6,238 nucleotides of DNA from NCBI GenBank assembly GCA_016194795.1, contig JACQAX010000061.1, forward strand, positions 1 through 6,238, given 5' to 3'. A program made the translations under genes and the position numbers. The notes beneath the pieces were generated by a model that worked only from the letters and a program-made list of their open reading frames with translations, was not told where the DNA came from and ran no database searches. Source of the DNA: Deltaproteobacteria bacterium. GTDB lineage: Bacteria; Bdellovibrionota; UBA1018; UBA923. Shown here in pieces: positions 1 through 4,896 of this stretch; positions within the stretch are counted from its first letter, which is position 1; every line of letters starts with the position of its first letter.

Positions 1-789
1 GGCCGCACGCTCGACTCGCCGATGCTCGTGGCCAACAAGCTCACCGAAGACAAGTTCAAGGACGTGGCCTACATCAACGGCGACGAAAACCGGGTGTCGT
101 TCGCCATGGCGCTCAGCTTCAATCGCAAGCTCGAGGAGTTCGCCAAAGCCTCGGCGAACGTCGCCGCCGCGACCGCCTACGGCGACGCGATCCTGAACGA
201 CCTGGCCGTCGAGCAGATCTTCGCTCGCACGCCGGGCAACAAGCAGGACCTGCCGCTGCTCGGGCGCCTCGTCGAGCACGGCCTGATCAACCCGATCGCC
301 GCTTCCGACGACGCGAACCTCGCGCTCCCGGACGTGAAGCTCGTCCTCGAGCTGCTGGCGCGCGTGGAGTTCCTGGCCGACAGCCAGGTGAGCCTCATGC
401 ACGGCGGCCTCAACCCGTTCCAGACCGACCACGAGGTCACGAAGGCGACCCACAAGCTCATCGAGCAGTTCCTGGCCAAGACGTTCACGGCCACGGACGG
501 ATGGTTCGACGCCAAGGCCAAGAAGACGGCGTACAAGAAGGTCACCTCGGCGCTCGAGAAGCGCGTCGAGGAGCTCAAGACGGACGCCGACAAGCTGGGC
601 GACCTCTTCCGCGACCAGGACAAGTCGCGCTACTTCACCTTCCCGAGAGCGTGGAGCGGCGACTACTATCGCCAGGCCGCCTTCAGCGTGCTGGTGCGCC
701 CGGTCTTCAACCGGACGTACACGCACAAGATGGAAGTGTTCAACGCCGTGCTCGAGAAGGAACGCCAGGCGCTGCCGGCGTTCAACTAA
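1..789 (+). CDS. Hypothetical protein, 3' part (truncated at left edge)
   Basis: I do not recognise this protein. The frame is open from base 1 (the first codons read GRTLDSP before the Met at 22), so the true start probably lies outside the window; Met22 is only the first visible ATG. About 262 codons are visible, ending in a TAA at 787-789. No signal peptide, membrane helix or catalytic motif is evident. The sequence looks soluble and mostly helical: an Ala/Asp/Leu-rich first half, a conspicuous MHGGLNPF segment near the middle, then a Lys-rich stretch (around DAKAKKTAYKK) followed by a probable short coiled coil (SALEKRVEELKTDADKL). The C-terminal part is aromatic-rich (SRYFTFPRAW, SGDYYRQ), which suggests a folded domain. 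Codon use is GC-rich and steady, so this is a genuine gene. It runs convergent to the operon on the other strand and shares its stop region. Existence as a coding gene is confident; function is unknown. Confidence 0.8.
   Translation, partial: GRTLDSPMLVANKLTEDKFKDVAYINGDENRVSFAMALSFNRKLEEFAKASANVAAATAYGDAILNDLAVEQIFARTPGNKQDLPLLGRLVEHGLINPIAASDDANLALPDVKLVLELLARVEFLADSQVSLMHGGLNPFQTDHEVTKATHKLIEQFLAKTFTATDGWFDAKAKKTAYKKVTSALEKRVEELKTDADKLGDLFRDQDKSRYFTFPRAWSGDYYRQAAFSVLVRPVFNRTYTHKMEVFNAVLEKERQALPAFN
786..789. other. Overlapping stop codons of convergent genes
   Basis: The four bases CTAA hold both stops: TAA (787-789) ends the plus-strand gene and TAG (read from 788 to 786) ends the minus-strand DUF455-ATP-grasp gene. 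There is no spacer and I see no hairpin plus T-run at this junction, so any terminator of either transcript must lie inside the opposite gene. Confidence 0.85.
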
Positions 790-2918
790 AGAAACGTCTC
801 GAGCTCGGGGTTCGGGAGCGTCGCCAGCACGGTGAGCGTCTCCCGGGCCGAAAGCGGGTCGTTGGTGAACAGCACGCCGCTCTCGAGCCGGCCGGAGGCG
901 AGCTTCGGCGGGTACCTGGTCGCGAGCTTGCGCGCGAACGCCTCGGCGCCGTCGTGGCCCTTGCCGCGCGCCTTGATCTCGCGCACCGGCACGAAGGCCC
1001 AGAGGCCGGCCACGCCGGGCGCCAGATGCTCTTCGAGAGCGAGCGCCACGCGTCCCATCGTCCAGCGCGGGTTGAGCTCGACCAGGGGCTTGAGCTTGAG
1101 CGAGCCGTCGTCGGCGCGCCAGACGAGCGCGTCGATGCCGGCGGGCCCCTCGTAGCCATCCCCGCGCAGGCGCGCGCCCAAGTCTCGCGCGAGCTCCTGC
1201 CAGGCGGGACAGGCCGAGTGGACGAAGCGCAGGTGGTCGGCATCGAGGCCGGAGAGCTTTTTTCCGAGGTAGGTGCCGCGATACTCGTGGCGCGAGCCGG
1301 TCACGAAGCGCCGCGCCTCGAGCAGGCGCACGCGGTCATTCTCGACGACGAGCTGGAGCGAGAGGTCGGCCGTCTTCGCCAGACGGCGTTCGACGACGAG
1401 CGCGCCCTGAGCCTCCAGGGTGTTGCGGGCCCAGCCGCCGAGAGGGCCGTCGAGCTCCTCTTGTTTCCGCGCCTCGCGCACGCCGAGGCCCGAGGTTCCG
1501 AAGGGGGCCTTGAGCATCGCGGTCCCACCGCCGGCCAGAAGCTCCGCGACGCGACGGCTCGCCTCGTCCCAGCTCGTGGCGACGAGAGCCGTGACGTCGC
1601 TTGCCTCGCCGAAGGAGTGGCGCGTCTCGGGATGCGTCGCGAGCCAGTCGGCAAGAAAGCGCGCGCTCCAGGCTTTGGAGAAAAGCTTTCCGAGGCCGCT
1701 CGTCTCGAAGTCGCCGCGCTCGAGCAGCCGTCTGGCCCAGGCGCCGTTGGCGCCGCTGGCGTCGGTCAGCCGCTCGCGCAGGGGCGAGAAGACGTCGAAG
1801 GCCGAAGGGCTCCAGCCCCAGGGCTCGAGACCGCCGAGGCGGGGGGACGTTATTTTTTTCGCGAGCGGCTCGGCGCCGCTCGTTTCGACGAACTCCGGCA
1901 GCGCGAAGCCCGCGTCCTGCAAACCGCCGAGCCATTTCGCCGAGGGGCGCTCGGAGACGAGCACGGCGTCCTCCTCGAGCGCGAGAAACATCGGCACGTG
2001 CTCGAGATCGGCCGTCAGCCTGCGGCTTCCCCCGGTCGGGGAAAAGCCGCTCCCGCCGCGCGCGATCTCGGCCTCGCAGTACGGGTTGTAGAGCCAGAGC
2101 TCGGGCGGGCGGCCCTTGGAGCCGCTGCAGATCTTGAGCTCCTCGATGAACGTTTCGGAAAGCCCGGCCTCGCGCCGGCCCTCGACGGTGAAGCCGAAGC
2201 CTTTGGCGCGGCGGGGGGTGAGGGGCGGCGGAAGGAGGCGGCGGTACGCCTCCCAGTCGCTTTCGCCGGGCGCGCCTTCCCGCCAGCGGTTGAACCACGC
2301 GACGCCGTGCTTGACGTGGCCGATCTCCTCCCGATACACGCGGTCGAGCACCGCGGCGGTTTTCGCGTCGCCCGTTTTGGCGATCTCGTCGCGAAAGAAG
2401 AGCGAGAAATCGAGGTTGGCCTGCTCGAAGGTGAGGCTCATCTGGACGACGAAGTCGAGCGGCGTCCGCACCGCGCTCATCGTCTTCCAGAAGTAGTCGC
2501 TCAGCGGCAGGTCGCCGAAGTCGACGCCGAGCTCGCGCATGCGCTCGAGATAAAGCCTGAGATGGCTCTGCTCTTCGGCGATCGTGCGGGCCAGGCCGAG
2601 GCGAAACGCGTGCGGCGCCTCGGGAAAGCGCAGAAGCACGAGCGCCATCAGCTCGAGCGCGAGCAGCTCGTGGTTGGCGAAGAAGTGCAGCACCTCGCCG
2701 CGCGCGCGGTCGTCGCGCAAAAGCTCGAGGCGCGGGAACTCGGACTTGCCGAAGCTCGCCAGGCGTTCGGGGCGCGGCGGCTGGCGTGGGATCTCGGCGA
2801 GGGGCTTGGCGTCCGGGCTCGGCGCGAGGGCCGCGAGGGTCGCGAGATCGGGGCACGCGAGCTTGTCGTCGAGCGTCGTTCCGAAAAGGACGGCGCGCGC
2901 GAACTCCTCGAGCGTCAC
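786..2918 (-). CDS. DUF455 ferritin-like / ATP-grasp fusion protein
   Basis: The product is 710 residues with two parts. Residues 1-225 match the DUF455 ferritin-like family: opening TLEEFARAVL and LDDKL, then candidate metal ligands in helices, namely H83/E84 (ANHELLALELM), E115/E116/H119 (EEQSH), E165 (TFEQAN) and E197/E198/H201 (EEIGH). Members of this fold usually bind two irons; MiaE-like hydroxylases are relatives. Residues 270-640 look like an ATP-grasp enzyme: a pre-domain with ELWLYNPYCEAEIA and EPWGWSPSAF, a nucleotide-binding Lys/Gly loop (AMLKAPFGTSGLGV, K470), VVE at 508-510, GPAGIDA (D596) and a metal-binding ELNPRW (E614, N616). Known ATP-grasp enzymes join a carboxylate to an amine or thiol through an acyl phosphate; the substrate here is unknown. 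The start is GTG at 2918, supported by GAGGTGA just upstream. It is the last gene of the operon, 4 bases after the secreted-protein gene. No signal peptide is seen, so it is probably cytoplasmic. Domain calls are fairly sure; coupling of the two activities is inference. Confidence 0.88.
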   Translation of the reverse strand: MTLEEFARAVLFGTTLDDKLACPDLATLAALAPSPDAKPLAEIPRQPPRPERLASFGKSEFPRLELLRDDRARGEVLHFFANHELLALELMALVLLRFPEAPHAFRLGLARTIAEEQSHLRLYLERMRELGVDFGDLPLSDYFWKTMSAVRTPLDFVVQMSLTFEQANLDFSLFFRDEIAKTGDAKTAAVLDRVYREEIGHVKHGVAWFNRWREGAPGESDWEAYRRLLPPPLTPRRAKGFGFTVEGRREAGLSETFIEELKICSGSKGRPPELWLYNPYCEAEIARGGSGFSPTGGSRRLTADLEHVPMFLALEEDAVLVSERPSAKWLGGLQDAGFALPEFVETSGAEPLAKKITSPRLGGLEPWGWSPSAFDVFSPLRERLTDASGANGAWARRLLERGDFETSGLGKLFSKAWSARFLADWLATHPETRHSFGEASDVTALVATSWDEASRRVAELLAGGGTAMLKAPFGTSGLGVREARKQEELDGPLGGWARNTLEAQGALVVERRLAKTADLSLQLVVENDRVRLLEARRFVTGSRHEYRGTYLGKKLSGLDADHLRFVHSACPAWQELARDLGARLRGDGYEGPAGIDALVWRADDGSLKLKPLVELNPRWTMGRVALALEEHLAPGVAGLWAFVPVREIKARGKGHDGAEAFARKLATRYPPKLASGRLESGVLFTNDPLSARETLTVLATLPNPELETFL

Positions 2919-2922
2919 CCGC

Positions 2923-2929
2923 TCACCTC
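2923..2929 (-). promoter_or_regulatory. Ribosome binding site overlapping upstream stop
   Basis: On the minus strand GAGGTGA lies four bases (GCGG) before the GTG at 2918. The last three bases of the site, TGA (2925-2923), are the stop codon of the secreted-protein gene. This fixes the GTG start of the DUF455-ATP-grasp gene and suggests that termination upstream feeds initiation downstream. Confidence 0.65.
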
Positions 2930-3315
2930 GGCGCGCGCGTGAGCGTGAAGCTTAACGCGTCGTAATCGCAGCGGGGGGCCGTCGCCCGGGCGAGCCTGGC
3001 CGTGAGCCGGTCGGTGCCCGCGAGTCGCCAGCCCTGGGCCTTCGCCTCGACGAGCCAAAGCGTCGCCGTGGGGTCGCAGGGCGCTCTTTTTTTGACGTCG
3101 GTGTCCCGCACGGCCCAGAAGCGGGCGATGCGGTAGCGGCAGAACGGCTTGCCGGCGCTGTCGCCGGAGCCGACGAACTTGAGCTCCGAGGGCAGCGGCG
3201 CGCCATGGGCCGAGTCGCCGATGTTGAGCTTGAGCGTGGTCGCCTCCGGACAGGGAGGGCGCGTTTCGGCGCGTAGCGGAGCGGTGGCGAGCAGGACGAG
3301 CAGGGCTGCGATCAT
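2923..3315 (-). CDS. Small secreted protein with four cysteines
   Basis: The product is 130 residues and not a family I recognise. It opens with a hydrophobic stretch (IAALLVLLATAPLRA) that fits a short signal peptide with cleavage after about residue 16 (LRA|ET). The n-region lacks a Lys/Arg, so the prediction is moderate. The predicted mature chain of about 114 residues has exactly four cysteines (C22, C59, C80, C116), which could form two disulfides after export. There is no lipobox Cys at the cleavage site. The rest is mixed-strand in character, with aromatic strands such as RYRIARFWAV and ATLWLVEA. The ATG start is supported by AAGGAG seven bases upstream. The ATG overlaps the TGA of the desaturase (ATGA, 3315-3312), implying translational coupling. 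Position between a membrane desaturase and a putative ligase suggests a periplasmic or surface accessory role, but that is inference. Coding status is strong; function unknown. Confidence 0.75.
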   Translation of the reverse strand: MIAALLVLLATAPLRAETRPPCPEATTLKLNIGDSAHGAPLPSELKFVGSGDSAGKPFCRYRIARFWAVRDTDVKKRAPCDPTATLWLVEAKAQGWRLAGTDRLTARLARATAPRCDYDALSFTLTRAPR

Positions 3316-3815
3316 CGGTGGTCTCCTTGCGGCCGCGACGAGAGCGAGCCGAGGTAACGGACGCTATCGGAAAGGCTCGCCCAGATCGAGTGGTGGTGCT
3401 CGTAGCGCAGGCCGTTTTTCTCGCAGAGCGCGCGTACGCGCGGGGCGAGCATGTGGAGGCGGCGCGCGGGCAGGCTCGGGAAAAGATGGTGCTCGATGTG
3501 CCGGTCGAGGCCGCCGCAAAGCGTTTCCCAGAGCGGGCTGAGCTGGAAGTTCTTGCTCGTCTCGACCTGGAAGCGCAGCCACTCGCCGGGACGCTTGCGG
3601 CCGTAAGCGCGCGGGTGGCGCGTCGAGACGTCGTGGCCGACGCTCGAGCCGGTCTGGAGCGCGACGAAGATGAAGTTGCGGACGATCGTCGCGGCGAACG
3701 CGGCGGCGAGCACTTCCTTCCAGCGCGCGCCGGCGAGCGCCGGGAAGAGCACGAAGTGGAAGGCGACGTAGGTCGCGAACTTTTTCACGTCGCCCAAGTC
3801 GCCTTGCGGGCGCAC
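3312..3815 (-). CDS. Fatty acid desaturase, C-terminal part (after frameshift)
   Basis: This frame carries the second half of a membrane fatty acid desaturase (PF00487-type), which uses an iron centre held by three histidine boxes to introduce double bonds into acyl chains in the membrane. Visible here are a hydrophobic helix region (TYVAFHFVLFPALAG, then AATIVRNFIFVALQ), a further GHDVS, the QVETSKNF segment common before the third box, and the third box HIEHH in LDRHIEHHLFPSLP. The frame can be read from GTG at 3815, but it is not an independent gene: boxes one and two lie upstream in another frame (3817-4203), and removing one base near 3816 joins them exactly as ...GEDPD-VRPQGDLGDVKKF. 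The repaired gene would be 296 codons plus a stop, a normal length for the family. The stop overlaps the next gene as ATGA. Family assignment is strong; whether the gene works depends on whether the frameshift is real. Confidence 0.8.
   Translation of the reverse strand: MRPQGDLGDVKKFATYVAFHFVLFPALAGARWKEVLAAAFAATIVRNFIFVALQTGSSVGHDVSTRHPRAYGRKRPGEWLRFQVETSKNFQLSPLWETLCGGLDRHIEHHLFPSLPARRLHMLAPRVRALCEKNGLRYEHHHSIWASLSDSVRYLGSLSSRPQGDHR
3323..3328 (-). promoter_or_regulatory. Strong Shine-Dalgarno inside desaturase 3' end
   Basis: AAGGAG on the minus strand sits seven bases before the ATG at 3315 and lies within the last codons of the desaturase gene. It decides the start of the secreted-protein gene. 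Confidence 0.65.
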
Positions 3816-3816
3816 T

Positions 3817-4203
3817 ATCGGGATCCTCTCCGAGCAGCGACGGCGTCGCGTGGTGGATGCGGTGGGCGTCGCGCCACGTTTTGCTCCGGAACGGGTTGGC
3901 GAGCGTCTCGTAGCGGTCGGACGTATAGCGGCCCGCGCCGGTCAGGCCGTCGTACGCGCCGTGCATGATCGCGTGGTTGAGCTGGGCCTCGAGCGAAAGA
4001 TGGAAGGCGACCGCGGCCATCCCGAAAAGCCAGCCGAGAGGGCCGGTGGGAAACTGGAGCAGGAGGCGTCCGCACGCCTCGACGCCGTAGGAAGCGGCCT
4101 TCAGCCGGGCTAGCACGCGCAGGTCGTCTTCTCCGCGCGCGTCGCGCGCGGTTTTTCCGAGGCGCTGGATCTCGCCGGCGAGCGAGTCGAGAGGGGTGCT
4201 CAT
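3817..4203 (-). pseudogene. Fatty acid desaturase, N-terminal part (before frameshift)
   Basis: Read from the ATG at 4203 this frame gives a cytoplasmic N-terminal segment (STPLDSLAGEIQRLG), a hydrophobic region (PLGWLFGMAAVAFHLSLEA), the first histidine box HAIMH (H77 and H81) and the second box HRIHH (H114, H117, H118) followed by ATPSLLGEDPD. Desaturases then continue towards the third box, but here the frame runs into an unrelated Arg-rich sequence until a stop at 3364, while the real continuation is one base out of phase from 3815. The simplest repair is one surplus base at about 3816. The start overlaps the DoxX stop as ATGA (4203-4200) and has GGAGACC directly before it, similar to the site of the next gene. 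With its C-terminal half this is one desaturase gene, labelled broken because the given sequence cannot be translated through. A sequencing indel is a live alternative. Confidence 0.78.
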
Positions 4204-4580
4204 GGTCTCCGAGTATACCACCACGCCCAGGCGATCAACACCAGCTGCAGCGGCAGGCGAACCCAGAGCATCACGGGCGACACCGGCGCGTCGCCGAAGG
4301 GCAGCTGGTGGAGGGCCATGTTCACGTTGGCCGGAAAGACCGCCACGTAGAGGGCGACGAGCCCCCAGGCCGCCGCGCGGGTGGTCCGCGCTACGAGCAG
4401 GCCGAGGCCGCCCAGGATCTCGAAGAAGCCGCTCACGTAGACGAGAGCGAGTGGGCTCGGCAGGTAATCGGGCACGATCTTCACGAACGGCCCGGGTCGC
4501 GCGAAATGCATCGCGCCCACGAGGATCATGAAGCCGGCGAGGAGCAGCTTGAGAAAATGCTTGGCTTGGGCTCTTTGCAT
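4200..4580 (-). CDS. DoxX-family integral membrane protein
   Basis: The product is 126 residues with four predicted transmembrane helices at about 8-26, 43-63, 68-88 and 104-122, and a basic C-terminal tail (TRRP). The layout and motifs match small DoxX-like proteins: the first helix ends GAMHFARPGPF, then IVPDYLPSPLALVYVSG, EILGGLGLL, an Arg-rich turn and LYVAVFPANVNMAL. DoxX relatives sit in the cytoplasmic membrane; some are tied to redox and sulfur metabolism or oxidative stress, but many have no assigned role and this one cannot be resolved further. The ATG at 4580 gives the standard N-terminus; no good Shine-Dalgarno is visible in front of it, so it may be weakly translated or leaderless. 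It is the promoter-proximal gene of the operon and its TGA overlaps the desaturase ATG. Partnership with a membrane desaturase suggests a role in membrane redox supply or lipid modification, which is inference. Confidence 0.83.
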   Translation of the reverse strand: MQRAQAKHFLKLLLAGFMILVGAMHFARPGPFVKIVPDYLPSPLALVYVSGFFEILGGLGLLVARTTRAAAWGLVALYVAVFPANVNMALHQLPFGDAPVSPVMLWVRLPLQLVLIAWAWWYTRRP

Positions 4581-4703
4581 GGGGAGCCCGGTTTAGCACA
4601 GGACCGACGAGATGAGTACCTGCCGTCCGGGCGTTTCGCGCGCCGCACAATCCCTTAGGGACTTGTTGCTTTCGCACCTCAACTGGGGCAATTTTCGGGA
4701 TTC
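4581..4703. promoter_or_regulatory. Divergent intergenic region with operon promoters
   Basis: This 123-base gap lies between the DoxX start (minus) and the DegT-type start (plus), so promoters for both units should be here. It is locally more AT-containing from 4650 to 4703. A weak minus-strand candidate is TTGAGG (4682-4677) and CCTAAG (4659-4654) with a 17-base spacer. On the plus strand TTGTTG (4663-4668) could be a -35 but no good -10 follows. Only a weak GGGA (4697-4700) precedes the plus-strand ATG. The region's role is likely; individual promoter boxes are not established. Confidence 0.4.
4651..4661. repeat. Short palindrome TCCCT-T-AGGGA
   Basis: An 11-base perfect inverted repeat with one central base lies between the two divergent starts and overlaps the weak minus-strand -10 candidate. 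It could be a regulator half-site or operator, or simply chance; the arms are only five bases. Confidence 0.3.
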
Positions 4704-4893
4704 ATGATTGGTGTCGGCACATTCCGCATCTCAGACAAGGCCCGCGCGTACGTCAACGAAGTGCTGAGCGCCGAAAGGCTCTCCTACGGCCCGTTCACGC
4801 AGAAGTTCGAGCGGGTTTTCGCCGCCGCCCACGACTGCCGGTTTTCGATCATGACCGCCAGCGGCACGTGCGCTTTAATGATAGCGCTCGCGC
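4704..4893 (+). pseudogene. DegT/StrS-family PLP enzyme, N-terminal part (before frame break)
   Basis: From the ATG at 4704 the frame gives a typical DegT/DnrJ/EryC1/StrS N-terminus: VGTFRISDKARAYVNEVL, then RLSYGPFTQKFERVFA and the PLP-phosphate-binding SGTCAL (about residues 53-58). After ALA (residue 63) the family pattern is lost: the expected segment with GDEVIVP and TFVAT, roughly 20-25 residues, is missing. The conserved ATSNVVLQLNLKPVFVDVD instead appears one base out of phase from 4894. The original frame runs on to 5663 but only as Arg/Pro-rich nonsense. No better start exists, since this frame has a stop (TAG) at 4656-4658. This fragment and the following entry are one broken gene. 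Codons TTA, ATG, ATA at 4875-4883 are unusually AT-rich for this window and sit just before the break. Confidence 0.78.
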
Positions 4894-4896
4894 GCG
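4876..4896 (+). other. Deletion/frameshift junction with triple stop
   Basis: Bases 4876-4884 read TAA TGA TAG in the phase used by the downstream coding part, so that part cannot be entered from upstream. Immediately after, the run CTCGCGCGCGACG joins the end of the upstream frame (GCG CTC GCG, residues ALA) to the downstream frame (GCG ACG TCG AAC, residues ATSN). Both flanks plausibly shared TCGCG/CGCG, so a microhomology deletion of 3n+2 bases is the simplest reading. Confidence 0.6.

Noticed and set aside
790..900. Possible terminator hairpin after the first gene
   Set aside because: Several short GC-rich inverted matches around CTCGAG exist, but none forms a clear stem followed by a T-run, and the stretch is coding on the other strand.
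1853..1859. T7 run (A7 on the coding strand) as a programmed frameshift site, also at 3087-3093
   Set aside because: Both encode ordinary Lys-Lys pairs in intact genes. The phase does not fit an X-XXY-YYZ slippery site and no alternative product follows.
501..2942. An 813-codon plus-strand open frame opposite the DUF455-ATP-grasp gene
   Set aside because: It is rich in Arg, Glu, Gly and Ala with no domain pattern, overlaps the real upstream gene at its start, and mirrors a minus-strand gene with clear motifs. It is a GC-driven antisense shadow.
3364..4677. A 437-codon minus-strand open frame taken as one protein
   Set aside because: Only the part from 4203 down to about 3817 is real (desaturase N-terminus). 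Upstream it crosses the DoxX gene out of frame, and downstream it is Arg-rich nonsense after the frameshift.
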